Shown piece after piece: positions 44,657-58,645 of a stretch of DNA of 64,000 bases (the stretch's first letter is position 1; every line of letters begins with the position of its first letter). The DNA lies in the NCBI RefSeq assembly GCF_020509005.1, contig NC_063014.1:5084001-5148000 (forward strand). Direction: 5' to 3'. The notes under the pieces are model-generated. The model worked only from the letters and a program-made list of their open reading frames with translations. It was not told where the DNA came from and searched no databases. Both the position numbers and the translations under genes were made by a program. Source of the DNA: Fulvia fulva (lineage: Eukaryota; Ascomycota; Dothideomycetes; Mycosphaerellales; Mycosphaerellaceae).

Positions 44657-45602
44657 AAGACATCAGCATACCTAGCCTAGGGAACTATCTAAGTAGCTAC
44701 TTAAAGGATAAGAACCTAGTGGGAGAGGAGGAGAAGACCCAACCGGCCACACATAATCCTATAGAAGGAAGCAGACCTAAAAACATCACAGGAAATCCTA
44801 GTAGCCCTTGAACAGAGAGAAGCTCTGAGGGAGCAAGCTAACACAGGGGACAAAGGGAAAAAGAAGCAAAGCCAAGCAGAAAGGATCGTAGGTCACCTAT
44901 AGGAAACGCGTTAGAACCAAAAACCGGTGAGGCCAGGAGCCCTACTAGCGGCTAGAACCTTCGGGAAGTATAACTACCTTATCTATAAAGACCTAAAGAG
45001 GGCGGAAGCAAGCATAGCTATCTAGATTCGCTCTGAGCACATTGGGCTAAGAGCATACTTACACCAAAGAAGAGTCCTAGGATACGATTCCAAACGTTGC
45101 CCCTATAGCTACCTATCCCAAAACCCGGAGCACATGGTGCTGAACTGTACTAAGTGGGTAAAAGGGAGAAGCTAGTGGAGGGCGAAGGCAAGAGACAGGC
45201 AATACTAGGCCATCATCTAGGACAGACAAGATATAAGGAGAGTGACAAGATAGATCCTTAACGAGGACTACCTAGAGCAATTCTCCCTAGTAGTAGAAAC
45301 GGAAAGGTGGATAGAGAGGAGGGAGAGAGAGAGAAGAGCCGGGGAAACAGAAGGGAGAAAGGGAATCGAGAGGAGGACATCACTAGGGTTACGGGCAAGG
45401 TAGTTATAGGGTAATAACTATGATACTAGCGTACCCTAAAGGAAGGAGAACGAAAGGACAAGATAGGAAAGAACAAGGAGGGCAAAGACGAGGAGGTTTT
45501 CATCCGTTAATCGGGTTTCCTACCTACACAAATAGACCTAAATAGCGAGAGACCTACATAGGCCATAGGGCACTAAAACAGGCGAATGAATAATCTATCT
45601 AT
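44657..45602 (+). mobile_element. 5'-truncated LINE inserted in the Copia 2 5' LTR
   Basis: The target duplication CTATTAAATAGGTACGAG occurs at 44639-44656 and 45603-45620. The 946-bp body holds only the end of ORF2, including a Cys-x3 to Cys motif region near 45100 (RSEHIGL, SQNPEH), and ends in an (ATCT)n tail. A related ending occurs in the full LINE at 54463. Mutation is light. Confidence 0.85.
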
Positions 45603-45603
45603 C

Positions 45604-45837
45604 TATTAAATAGGTACGAGTTACGTAGTAGTAGAAGACGGCGGATTATACGAAAGACGAAGAAGGACCTGATAGGATAGCGTATATCTATATATAGTAT
45701 TACCGATATTAGTATAGGTAGATACTAGGTGTCCGGATGTTTACTAGCCTATAGGCTAGTAAACCCTAGTCACGTGATCTAGTTATATAATACACCTACA
45801 CCTATATACTTGTCCTACGGCCTATATATTCTCAATA
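45604..45837 (-). repeat. Copia 2 5' LTR
   Basis: 234 bp, same length as 36818-37051; its first 17 bp are duplicated left of the LINE insertion. Confidence 0.85.
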
Positions 45838-48800
45838 AATACTAATAGACGCGTTTATCGCGCGTCCCTTAATAGATTATCCTTCTTTACCCTACTATCC
45901 GATCCGCCCGATAACGATAGCGCGAACCCGGCGACGTAGACTTAAGGACGTAAAGAGGATATCGTAAATAAGCTCCTCGACGAGAATAACTAGTACCGTA
46001 AGTAGTATAAGAAGGTGTTCGACTAACTTAAGGCGATTTAGGAAGAGGAGGTCGAGATAGAGCTAAACTTAGCTAACCTATATAGGGCGGAGTTTACCGA
46101 GGATAAGATAGAAGATAAGGGTACTAAGGTACCGAGGAAGAGGAGGGTTACTATCGATAACTTCTAGGAAGCCTTCGACTCGTTAAATAGGTTAAATATA
46201 GATAACTTTAAGAAGACGGTCAATAACTATCCCTAGTAGATCTATAAGATCCTCTATAATATCGAGTCTAATTACTAACGTACGTATAAGCTTAATACTA
46301 CGCTCGATATAGCTAACCGTATTAATCTCCGTAAGGCGTAAGATACTAAGGACTAGATAGACCGACTCGAAGATATAATCGATACGAAATAGGCGACTAG
46401 ATAGTCCCTAGAAGAGGAGGTTACGCGACTAAAGGAGGAGATCGCTAAGCGCGATAATACTATCGTTATCGACCTAGACGAGCTTACGAGGGCTAAAGAT
46501 ATAAAGAAGGTATATCGTACGTAGTATAAGGTAGCGGAGAGTAAGCTAGTAGAGACCGAGACTAAGCTCGTAGTAGCCGAGAAGTATATTACTAAGCTTA
46601 AGAAGTAAGAGAAGGACCGTAGCCGGTCTAAGGAAAAGTAAGACCTACTACCTTAGCGAACCGAGTCTAAAGAGTTACTAGAGCGTCGGTAAAATAGAGG
46701 TAAGCCGAATAAGAAGAAGTCGGACCCGGATTTATCGGACTTATTAGACCACGAGGACGACGGTAATAAGGGCCGTAAGAATAGCCGTAAGGACGGTAGT
46801 CGTAAGGGTAGGAAGAATCGCCCGAGTACCGACTTAGATAGTGACCCTATCTCCGTATATACGACTTACGACGCCGACATAACTACTAGTATCAAGTCCT
46901 CTAACGAGCTAAAGGCCCCTACTAAGTTCGATCTAAAGAGCGATAATATTAAGTTCTAAGAGTAGTAGCGTACTACCGAAGCTAAGCTCTAAGCCTCGAA
47001 GTACCGTACCGTAAAGGACTCCCTTTAGAACGTCTAGAGCTAGTTAAAGAACGGTATATAGACCTATATCGACTTAAAGATCCCTAGTCTTACTAAGTCT
47101 ACGGAAGGTACGACTACTTAGTACGCTTCTATAGATAAGATAATAGAAGATCTAGCCCGGCGCTACGGTACCCGTAATACCTATACTAATGCTATAACTA
47201 AGCTTAATAGTCTATAGTAGGGTAATAAGGAGAAGTTTAGTAACTTCTACCTATCCTTCCGTAAGAACGCCGATATCGTTAACCTTAATAACGGTACGAA
47301 GGAAAAGAAACTCGAGAAGGACTTCCTACTCCGTAAGTTAAACTCGCGCTATAACAACCGTATTATAAACGAGGATATAGTCAACATGACCCTTAAGTAA
47401 GTCGTGTCTACGCTATATAACTACGAGGACAAGTTTAAGGCGTTCGACCTTAAGTAGGGTAAGACCGGTAACGGTAATAAGACCTAAGGTAATAAGAAGA
47501 CTACTAAGGGTAACGACGATAAGAAGGATACGGCTTCGGGTAGTAGCGGTAATAATACTAACCCGAACGCTAAGACTAAGTAGGCTAATCGACCTTAGGC
47601 ATTTTAGTATATCTAACCTTTAGATACTACTCGCGCCTAGGAATATATCGATTAGAATCGGTACTTGAAATACAAATAAGAAGGTTACCGCCGTGTCGAT
47701 ACTAATTAGTACCCCCTTCGAGATGTCGCCCGCCGCCTATTTACGCTAGACTATAACCTAAGTAATAACCGCCGTAACGGTAGTAATAGTAGTAACGCTA
47801 ATAATACCGGCGGCGCGGGAAACGTTTAGTCCACTTCGTAAGCGTAATACGTAGTAGACCGTACGAGTTAGAGTTACGAGAAAACGAGAAAAAGTATAAA
47901 TATAAACATAGGCCTCCTAAGAAAGGTAAGGTTTTAAGTATACCGGTATACTCTCTACTAGCTATAAACTACTCTATAGATAAATATAATCCGGTAATAG
48001 CTTCTTATCTAGTTATACTATATATAGTAAATAGAAAGATCCCTACTCAAACCCTTTATAATAATAGTACTAACTCTACGTACTTTAATATCGACTTTAC
48101 GTATAAGAACAACCTTAATATAATATAGCTAACTAATCCGTTAGGGCTAATATTAGTAGATAGCGGACCTACTAGTGACCTTATTACTTATAGAACAACG
48201 GTATAGATTTAGATCGGCAACTACGTAGAGACTAGGTCTAGCTACTACGTATTACTAGAATATAACATAGTCCTCGGCCGTCCCTAGTACGACGAGTATT
48301 AACCTACGTTCTACTATACGTTAGGAACTATAACCCTATTCTTACTATATTGTCGATAGAACTATATACTTAGAACTGAACTAGTATATATATAGTCTAT
48401 TAACAATAAGGGTATTATACTAATAGGCGTTCTTTAGACCGAGATACTAGTACTAGAGAGTTCGCGACCTTAAGCTCCCTCTAATTATATCAAACCCTAC
48501 GTAGAGGATCAAGACGAACCTATAGTAGTATAGGAGACGTACACGACGAAGGTAGTAATACGATATACCGTCGACATCTACGATAAACTAGAACCGTCTT
48601 ATTACGTCCGCTAGCTACTACCCGCCGATAGGGTTGAAATACTTAAGCGCCTAGCGCGTCAAACAAAGAAAGAACTAAAGGTTAAGACTAAGCCGGAGAT
48701 CGATATTAAGCCTATTAATATAGAAGCACTTCGGCGTATAAGCCGGAGGAAGGGCTATAAAGTATATATAATATAGATGTTTCATCCGAAAGAGGATCTT

Positions 48801-49473
48801 AATAAGTAAGTCGCGCGAGACCTACTATCCGCGTATATACTAAAGGCTTTCGGTATAAGAGCGAAGCTAGTACTAGGAGGTAGCGCGGCGATATTAGTAG
48901 ATACTAATACTTAAGAAAACTTAGATAGATAGTAGGAGCCCCGGGGTAACTACACCTAGCGGTAACTTAACGCCTCTACTATATTAGCTAACCCCTATTA
49001 ACGTTTTATAAACGGTAAGGACAAAGACTAGGATCCTATCCCTTTGTTACTAGTAGAGTTTAGGGAAATGGCTAGGCTATTTAGCCGTAAGGAAGTAGAT
49101 AAGGTCCTACCGCGACGGCCTAGCGTAGACTATAAGATTAAGCTAAAGAATAGTTAGACACCGCCATTTCGAAGACTATACTCCTTCTCTATATAAGAGA
49201 ACGAGATAATTAAGAAGTAAATCGACGACTAACTTAAGAAAGGTTTTATTTAGAGAAGCGTGTTACTAGTAGTAGTACCTATTCTAATAGTTAAAAAGCC
49301 GGGTAGAGGGCTACGAGTATACGTAGACTATAGAGCTCGAAACGCGCTTACGACGAAGAGTTGCTACCCGATTCTACTATTTTAAGAGACCTTAGATCGT
49401 ATTACTAGCGCGTAATAGTTCACTAAGCTAGATATTATCGCTACGTTTAATCGTATCCGTATTATAGTAGGAG

Positions 49474-52400
49474 GGCGGAAGCTTTACCGAACGACGCGTA
49501 GCGGAATCATCGATCTCTGCGCCAAAACACGACACATTCGAAAGCTCTTATCAAGGCCATTCCAACGATATAAAAAGCAGGCCACTGCCCCTAGGACTGA
49601 GGGAGTTCTACCTCATTCAATCTGGACAGCTTGAAGCTCTCTTCACCCCGTTTCTTTAGCTCCAAACGCCGCGGAGGTGCCTAGCTACATTAGGCAACTC
49701 CTAGGCAATGGCAGCCTAGGCTACGGTACTAACGGCGCCTACGGCCCTATAGGCGAAGCCCCCCTAAGACAACTAGCAGCAACTTATAGAGGACGCAAAA
49801 AGCATAGAAACTAACGATCAGCTCCCTTACCGGTCTCTATAGGTAATGATTACTCAGCTACGTACGGCGCTTGTACTGTCGTATCACCGAGGGCAATAAG
49901 AAATGAGGACGACGTCCTAGGCGATTAGCAAGGCCACCCGGAATCAACACCCCTATAGCTAGGCATCGGTCGCGGCATCGATACTAGGCCCCCGCCTAAC
50001 GCACGATACAGTTACGATCCGCATTACAGCAAAGGAAGACTAGGCCGAAGTTGCGAAGCTATCGAACAAGGAGCTCGCCTAACGAATCAACTAACTAGGG
50101 GTGGTCGTAGTGAACCAACAGTCTAACGGCACTCTATAGATCTATACTAGCTCTACTACTGCTAGGAGGCACCTAGAGGCATAGCTATAGTGGGCATCTA
50201 AGGTTGCGGCATTAGCGAAGGTCTTAACGAAACAATTCACGATCCTAGTCCACGACATGCCTAAGGAGTTTGACCTAACCAACTAGGGTCACCTACGCGC
50301 TCTCTAAGAGGACAACCCGGTCACTCTTAACTCTCCAATCTAGAAGGCGACTTGGCTCTATAGGAAATGGCCAGAAGGCAAGAAGGCCTCGGCGCTAATA
50401 GTATAGCTATAAGACGCGAAAGCGGCGGATCTAGCGATAGAACAAGGCCTGGTCTAGCAATATAGCCTCAAGACAGTAGAAAAGCACTCCTTATCCTTTC
50501 GTGTCCTCTAATGCTTCAAATACTAACAGTATGGACACCAAACCTACACGTGCACAAACAAGCAGGCCTGCTCGAACTGTGCAGGAGACTATATGTCTAG
50601 GGACTGTACATCGACTACGAGACGGTGCGCGAACTGTCCGGGGCACCACCTATCGTATAGTACGGAATGCCTACAGCGGAAACTAGCGAAAAACAAGGCA
50701 ATCACAAACAGAACCGTCGCCCCAAGATTCTACGGCGACCGTGAGGCTAGCCCACACCGGAACTAACTAGCGGCGGTCGGGTATAAGCGCCCTAGGGCCG
50801 AGAACGATGTAAAGGATGCGCAGCCTAGGGCGTACGGGAGGCCACGTGCTCTGCTAGCTACGGCGAGGGAATCTAACTAGGCCCGGCTCCCCTTTAGTAC
50901 ACAGCCGATAGGCGTAGACCAGGACGTATAGGGCAGTAGGACACAGGACGATATAGAGGAAATGATTGTCGATGCCGATGACTAGCCTCGACACGCTTAG
51001 CATCATCTAGTATAACGTCAACTATAGCAAGGATATAGTCCAGAACCATTTCCTACACGAGGCGGACCCGCGCGTCCACCACGTCCTTATAATCCAGGAG
51101 CTATAGATTAACCCGCACCATAAGAGACCAACGACCTGCAAGTCACTAGGCTACACGACATGCCTACGAGGCGACGGCAGACCCCGCACGTGCTTCTATG
51201 TCAGCAAGGACATACTAGAATCCGACTGGGAGGTAGTGTACTACGCAGACGAAGAAGGCGGGGGCGATATTACCTCCCTCCACGTGGGTAGCACCTAGAT
51301 ACACAACCTATATATACAACCGCTAGCCTCGAGGTCTAGCCGCGACCTAGGGGTCTGCAGACACCTAGACAGTGCGCTTAAGAGACAAGGGTGCCACATC
51401 GTAGTAGGAGACTTTAACATACACTACCCTTCCTAGGAAAGCCTTATGTAGCCGTACCCTATAGCCGACGAAGTACTCGACTTGATAGCGAGCAACGCAA
51501 TTGCCCTTAATACCCCGAAGGACCTGGGCACCTAGAAGAGAGGGGGACTCTAAGGCACGATCGACCTCTCCTAGATCTTAGATAGCCACTACTATACGGT
51601 AACCTACTGTAGGATCGAACATGAACTCGAGGCGTCGTCAGACCACATGCCAGTCAGGACCTCTATTGCGACATAGATACAACGTACACTAGCGAGAACC
51701 CCTAAGCCAAACTGGGGAAAGGCCTACTAGGCCAACATCTAGGCGTACCTCGATAACTCTAAGAGGCTAGTCCAGATCGCGCAGCAGCAATACAACAGTA
51801 AAGACGAGATAGACGAAGCAGTCTAGGGGTTAACAGACGAAATAAGAAAAGCGACCTCACTTCACGTTCCGCTTGCCTAACCAACGACATAGTCCAAACT
51901 ATACTAGACGCCGGAGTGTACTACGGTAGTAAGAGAAGTAAGGAGAGCCCGCCGGGTGTGGACGAGCAGCTATAGCGAGGAGGCCTAGAACGTATATAGG
52001 GAGGCATACTAACAGAAGAAAGCTATAATACGGAGGGAGAAAGCAGTCGGCTAGAGGGCTACAGTGGAAGAAATCGCCGGCAAGCTAGAGAGGATGTGGA
52101 AGCTAGCGAAATGGGCCCGACAGGACCCTCCACAGGGCCCCTCCTTCTCTATCCTAGCGCTACAATCGCCTAGTGGCCCGGTTAGCGACCCCGAGGCCAA
52201 GGCGCGTCTACTGGCTAGCAAGTTCTTCCCACCCCTAGTCGAGGCTGATCTAAGCGACATAAACAGCTCTACTCCCCTAGCCCCTAGCATCGCGGTCTAA
52301 CAGGAGGTGTCCGAGGGAGAAGTTACCGCTGTGCTGAGGAAGTTGCCGGCGAAGAAAGCCCCGGGGCCGGATAGGATCCCAAACGAGCTACTAAAGAAGT

Positions 52401-54463
52401 GTAGAGATCAACTAGCCCTAGTAGTTATAGCGATCTTCAACGCCTGCCTACAGACCGGATACCACCCGATAGCTTTTAAACAATCGACGACAGTGGTCCT
52501 ACGCAAGCCGCAGAAGGAAGACTATACGCAGGTGAAGTCGTACCGCCCAATTGCGCTCCTTAACACTCTTAGGAAGGCGCTTAAGAAGCTGGTTGCAACG
52601 AGACTCTCCGAGGCGGCAGAGGAACACTCCCTACTCCCGGACACCTAGATGGGTGCGCGCCTATAGCGATCGACGCTATCCGCGATAGAACTTATCACCT
52701 CTCAGGTAAAGGCCATCTAGTATAAGAATAGGGACAAGGTGGCTTCCTTACTTAGCCTAGACATATCGGGAGCCTTCGACTACGTGTCATACCCGCGGCT
52801 TCTCTACATCCTAAGGTCGAAAGGACTCCCTAAGTAGCTTGTCAACTTCGTACGGTCCTACCTCTAAAACCGCAGTACGTCGATCCTGGTCGGCTAGTAC
52901 AGAAGCCCATTTCAAGCAGTCTACACTAGAATCCCGCAAGGCTTAACGCTAGCACCTATTCTGTTCCTCTTCTTTATAGCGACGCTGCTCCTAGCCCTAG
53001 AATCCCAGAACACCGCTACGAGCGGCTTCGTAGACGACACAAACATCCTAGCGTAGTCTTCCTCGACTAAGGAGAACTATAGGCTACTAGAAGAGAAGTA
53101 CAAGATCTGCGAGGACTAGGCTAGGAGGCACGGGGCTCGGTTTGCCCTAGAAAAGTACAATCTAATACACTTTACGCGCCGGCTACGGTTCCACAATATG
53201 TAAGCTTCTATCTAGATATAGAGGCACACGACTAACCCGGCAAATCAGCTCAGGATCCTCGGACTATAGGTGGACCCGGCGCTACGGTGGAGGAAGCACG
53301 TATAGGCAATATTACGGAAAGCTGAACAGAATATAGCATCATGCCAGAGGCTCACTGCGTCTATATAGGGGGCGGACTTCCGGTAGTCACGACTTCTATA
53401 TACGGCTATTGTACGGCCAGTCCTTACCTATGGCAGCCAAGTGTGGTCCTTAGGCGAGAGGGCCTGCCTATCGAAGGGACTCGTCGCGCCGCTAGCGAAG
53501 ATCTAAAACCAATGCCTAAGGAAGGTCACCGGGGCATATAAGTCGACACTAACGAGGATGCTTAAGCACGAGACCGCTATACCGCCGATCGACCTATACA
53601 TCCAGGGACTACGGACCTCCTACTTAGGCAAGTCGGCACAGTACCTAGTACAGAAGGTCATCGCTAGTGTAGTCGCAAGGGCCCGCGAATCAGTACTAGC
53701 GTATAAGGGCATTCGACCCGGAAACGAGCCGAACTACCGGGCAAGGGACGAACAGCTAGCAACACAATAGGAAGGTGAGAAATCGTTTGTAGAGCAACTA
53801 TAGAAAGAGAGGTGGAACAACTAGGTTGTAGGGCATAGTGGACGCCCTTAGCTAGCGGGACAACCTAAGGAATGGTCAGCTACAAAATCCGCGGTCAATC
53901 ACCCCCCGAAGCTTATCTACTACCGCCTTACGAGGGCATAGAGTAGCATAGCAACCCAACTACGAAGCGAACACATCGGCCTCTAGGGGTACCTATCATA
54001 GAGGAAGGTTCTAGGATACACGAATACTAGCTGCCCCTGCGGCTATCGCTCCCAGAACGTACGGCACGCACTCCTCGTCTATCCGAGGTGGTCGCTAGGA
54101 AGGGGGGAGTGGATGGCAAAGGCGAGGAACCGGACGATTAGGGCACTTCTTAACAACGCTGAAGACCTACGGCGCATTACGAACTGGATACTAGAGAAGG
54201 GCTAGCTAGAACAGTACCGCCTAGTAGGAGCAGTGCAGGAAGAGAGGACACGACGCAGCGCGACGAGACCGGCTAGGAGCGGGGGCTAACGGGGTAGTGA
54301 CATGGACTACGTACGTTTAGAGGGAAAGCTAATCTAGACAAGGAGTAGTCGGGGGCGGGAAGGGTTTTCACCTATTCGGGTTTCCCTTTGTACATAACAA
54401 TAGATATATACCTGCATAGGCCGGATAGGGTCCTAGAACAGGGGAATGACAAATCTATCTATC
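49474..54463 (+). mobile_element. Nearly complete LINE (Tad1-like non-LTR retrotransposon) in Gypsy A
   Basis: The target duplication TATTATAGTAGGAG is at 49460-49473 and 54464-54477. The body is 4990 bp with an (ATCT)n 3' tail. ORF1 (about 49980-50990) ends with CCHC-type knuckles near 50510-50670. ORF2 (about 50980-54290) has an APE-type endonuclease (VVGDFNIHYPS; SSDHMPV) and RT (KKAPGPDRIPNELLK; SYRPIALLNT; DISGAFDYVSYPRLL; GFVDDTN). A terminal Cys region (SCPCGYRSQNVRHAL) follows. No RNase H domain is seen. The placement in Tad1 is by overall plan. Many TAG codons fall where Trp or Gln is expected, so it is inactive. Confidence 0.88.
52307..52648 (+). pseudogene. LINE ORF2 reverse-transcriptase fragment (open stretch)
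   Basis: This is the longest open part of the LINE polymerase, with LPAKKAPGPDRIPNELLKKC and KSYRPIALLNTLRKALKKLV, RT blocks 1-2 of non-LTR elements. It ends at a TAG at 52648, beyond which the same frame resumes with SLDISGAFDYV. Confidence 0.85.
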
Positions 54464-57400
54464 TATTATAGTAGGAGACGAGTAGAAAACGGCCTTTACT
54501 ACTAGATATAGGCAGTTTAAGTACGTAGTTATACCCTTTAGACTATATAATATACTAGGAACGTTTTAGTTATTTATAAACGACATACTAAGGGAGTCTC
54601 TAGATAACTTCGTGTTATATTACCTTAATAACGTACTTGTCTTTAGTAAGACAAGAGAAGAGTATGTCTAATATATCCTAAAGGTTCTACGAAAGCTAAT
54701 ACCGCCGGGCTCTAGTTAGATATTAACAAATACGAGTTCTTTAGATACGAGACCACTTATCTAGGTGTCATTATCATAAATAAGGGCATTAAGATAGATA
54801 TAGCTAAGATTAAATACGTTAAGAATTGGCCTATACCCGCGAATATCACCGACATCTTGTCGTTTATAGGGTTTACTAACTTCTACCGTAGGTTTATTAA
54901 GGATTTCAGTAAGATCTACTTACCTATAACGAAGCTTACGAGGAAGAATGTCCTATAGGACTAGTCTCTAGTATATTAATAGGCGTTCGAGGCATTAAAG
55001 TAAGTATTTATCGATACGCCTACCTTAAAACACTTCTACCTAGGGCGAGAGACTATTCTAGAAACAGAGGCCTTAGATTACGTAATAGTAGTAGTACTCT
55101 TATAACGTAACGAGTAAGGAGTGTTATATCCTATCGCTTATATATCTAAGAAGATAGATCCCTAGTAATATAACTACGACATCTATAATTAGGAGCTCCT
55201 AGCTATTATATAAGCTTTCGAGGAATAGTAACCGGAGCTAACTATTAATAAATACGGTACCGACGATTATAAGAATCTACTAGACCCGGAATCTAAGGAT
55301 AAGCCGACGATTATATACTCCGATTATAAGAACCTCGAATAGTTTATAAGTACGTAGTAATTGAACTGTAGATAAGCTCGCTAGGCCGAGTTTCTTTTAT
55401 AGTTCTTCTTTAAGATCGTCTATAGGCTAGGAGTTTAAGGTACTAAGTTAGATAGCTTAACCCGACGTTTATAGGACTTATCGAAGCCTAGAGACCTAGA
55501 TAACCTACGAAACTAATAGTAGTATTAGGTATTACTAGGCCTAGATCGTATCCTAAACCTCTCGTCTACTAGAGTATTATCGGTATATACTAATAACGTT
55601 ATAACCCCGCTTACGACCGCTATTTAAGGACTCTATACGTAACTAGAGGCTAAGGAAGCCGTTTAATAGCTAGAACGAGATAAACTATATACCTTACTAA
55701 GGAAGTACTATATCGATAACCGTTATATAGTCCTAGTCGGAGGTATAATATACATTAAGAATATATATAGTAGTTATAGCCTATTCGTTCCTCCGGAGTT
55801 AGAAGACAATCTAGATAAAGGTGAAATCCCGGTACGTACTCGTATCGTATAGGCTTTCTACGACTATATAGTAGCTAGTTACTTAGGGGACAAGAAGACG
55901 TATAAATTAGTAGCTCGTAACTATACCTAGCTAGGTATCGTACGATTTATTAAGAGCTATATACGTGCCTACCGCGCTTACCGTACGAACAATAACACTA
56001 ATATCTAGTACCTAGGGCTAATAAGACCGCTACTAGTACTATTTAGCGCTTAGGAGGATATCTCTATTAACTTTATAGTTAAACTACCGAAGGGAAAAAG
56101 CGTAGTCGATAGACAAACGTACGAGAACATTTTTATAACCGTTATATACCGCCTAACTAAGGAGCGATATATCATTCCTATTACCTCGATAACAGTAGAG
56201 TACTACGTACTAGTATTCCTTAAGTACGTGTTTAGTAGATATAGGCTCCCGAAGTCTATTGTCTCGGATCGTAGTACGTAATAGGTTTCCGTATTCTAGC
56301 GTAGGATATACGCGCTACTTAGTATTAATCGAAAGCTATCTTCGTCGTTCTACCTAGAAATAGATAGATAGTCGGAGAACACGAACAAAGTAATAGAGTA
56401 ATACCTACGTATCTTTATTAACTATACCTAGGACGACTAGCTAGATTAGACTCTATTAGCTAAGTTTATAGTAAACAATATAGTGTCCGTAATAATAGGC
56501 GTCTTACTGTTCTATACTAATACTAGGCGCAATCTAAGGTTCTCTAAGTTCGATTTAGACTTGCCTATACTACTAATACTATATAAATAGCGACTAGACG
56601 CCGAGTCCGCGGACAAGTTTACGGCTCAGATATAAGAGATATACTAATACTTACGATAGTAGATAGCCTTAGTATAAGTAGTCTAAGCTAAGTATATAAA
56701 CTAGACTCGTATACCTATACTATAATACGCTAAAGGCGACGAAGTATAGGTAAGTACTAAGAACTAGACGATAGAGAGACCTTCTCGTAAGATAGACGTA
56801 AAGTAGTCTAGACCGTACGTAATTACGGAGGTATTACTAAGTAACACTTATAAAGTAGAGCTCCTACCTACTTTAAATATCGACAATCGCTTCTACTCGT
56901 ACCTTCTTATACTAGTTTATCCGCCGGTTATAGGATAGATATAACCCGTACTACTACCGATCCGAATTATTAATAACGAATAATACGAAACCGATCCCGC
57001 CAAACCCGATTAATAGGAAGTTAAGCAAATTCTAGACTATAAGAAGAGATAGCCGCGAGGACTAATACCGGTAGGAGGTAAGTAGCTATATTAGGAATAC
57101 TTAGTGAAATATATTAGATATAATAAGCTATCCTATAAAGCTACGGACTAGGTTATCGAGACTACCGCCGCCTCCGTAGCCGACTTTTACTATAACTACC
57201 CGAGAGCGACTAAGCTACCTAGTTTTTAACTACCTATAGACTAGATACCGAATAAGAATGCTATAGGTATACGTATAGCGCGCTAACTAGTATAAGTAGC
57301 GATAGCTCTAATACCGGAAGGACTAGGCCTCCGGGCTTATAAGAAAGAGAGCGATACGCGTAGTCTAATAGATAATAAGGTATTTACGAAGGTAATAAGA

Positions 57401-57470
57401 GATGTAATAGATACGATAGATATAAGAGGAGAGGAGAGTGCTCCGGAGCGTACTCTAAGAGGGGGGGTAG

Positions 57471-57655
57471 TGTTACCGTACCGGCGTATATTTACTTAAA
57501 CCCGTAGGTACGTACCTAGACCCCGCGCTAGCTAACTAATCCGACTAGTGGCTTAGCGCCCGTATATAACTCTCGCGCCCTCCGCGCCTCTCTTAGATAG
57601 AACATCTATTCGACTTGTACCTTACCCGACCACGTACTTATATCTACTTATAATA
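57471..57655 (+). repeat. Gypsy A 3' LTR
   Basis: 185 bp, preceded by a polypurine tract; its right neighbour is Copia sequence, not LINE sequence as on the left. Confidence 0.85.
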
Positions 57656-58645
57656 GGTAGATATAAATAATACTTTTACCTAAAGTAGCCTTCTTAAAAA
57701 TATCTATATAATCCTACCCCTAGGAGTTAAAGCACCTCTAAACATAGTGTTTAAGGTCCTATAAAGTCTTTATAGGCTTAAGTAAGTAGCTAGAGACTAG
57801 AACAAGCTCTATATTACGAAGCTAGAGAAGATTAGATTTACCTAGTCCTAGGTAGATCTATACCTACTTATCTATATAGATAGAGACCTTATAGTCCTTA
57901 CCTATATAGATAATATACCTATTATAGCTCCGAAGCTATTAGATGTTTAGTAGTTTAAGGCTAAGCTTAGAAAAGTGGTTAAGATTAAGTATCTTAGTAA
58001 ACCTACGAAGATCCTTAGAATAAGGATTATAAGAGACAGGTCCTAAGGCACTTTAAAGCTTAATCAAGGACACTATATCTACGCTAACTTAGCCAAGATA
58101 AACATAGCTAGAGAGAAGGCTACGCCAACCTACTCACCTATAGAGAGCTACGAGCATTTAGTGCCTACGGCACCTATAGATAAGAGGTGTAACAAACAGG
58201 ATTACTAGAGCCACAATAGTACCTAGATGTAACTAATAATAATGACAAGGCTAGACTTAGTATTCCCCCTTAGAAGAATTAGCTCATTTGTTACTAATCC
58301 CTCGTAGTAGTATATAAAGGCTTTAAAGAAGCTCTCCCGATACCTACGGTTGTACCTAGACCTAGGTCTTATATATAGAAAGGGAGGGGGCAATCTCTAG
58401 GGATACTCGGACTCTGACTACGCTATAGACAAAGTGGATAGAGTCTTAATTCTAGGATACGTATAGTTCCTTTATAGATCACCTATGTCCTAGATAAGTA
58501 GGAAGTAGAAGTCTATTATAACATCAATAATAGAAGCTAAGTTTATAGCTATAAACGTAGCCGTAAAGTAGTTACAATGTCTTACTACTGTCCTTAGGGA
58601 AATAGGGTGCCTAGAACTAGTAGGAAAGAGCTCTTTCTAGCCGAG
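57656..58645 (+). mobile_element. Copia fragment 3 (RT/RNase H part), heavily RIPed
   Basis: It matches Copia 1 from about 35818 down to 34830 in the opposite orientation, with C-to-T/G-to-A changes. It starts abruptly at the Gypsy A LTR and ends abruptly at an inverted scrap of that LTR. There are no LTRs of its own. Confidence 0.8.

Larger units (their letters stand above)
36818..45837 (-). mobile_element. Copia 2: full-length RIPed Ty1/Copia inside Gypsy A
   Basis: LTRs of 234 bp lie at 36818-37051 and 45604-45837. The target duplication AATAC is at 36813-36817 and 45838-45842. The internal part runs on the minus strand: RNase H (about 37080-37640), RT (about 37700-38700), integrase (about 39300-40000) and gag with a decayed CCHC knuckle near 40890-40935 (GSDHFISKC). 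Line-by-line it aligns with Copia 1 (37060-38460 versus 34530-35930) with C-to-T and G-to-A changes. Without its two insertions it is about 5.5 kb. No usable ORF remains. Confidence 0.88.
36429..57655 (+). mobile_element. Gypsy A: RIPed Ty3/Gypsy chromovirus, split by nested insertions
   Basis: Two 185-bp LTRs (36429-36613 and 57471-57655) start TGTTACCGTACCGG and differ mainly by C/T. The 3' LTR is preceded by the polypurine tract AAGAGGGGGGGTAG. After removing Copia 2 and the LINE, the element is about 7.2 kb. Internal parts in order on the plus strand: gag (about 45850-47700), aspartic protease remnant (about 48140-48300, VDSGPTSD), RT (about 49040-49473, resuming at 54478), RNase H (about 55000-55400), integrase (about 55900-56650, SDRST and the Glu-Asn box) and a chromodomain remnant near 57060-57240. 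TAG/TAA codons occur throughout and the RT YLDD box reads YLNN, so it is dead. The flanks do not give a matching target duplication. Confidence 0.85.
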
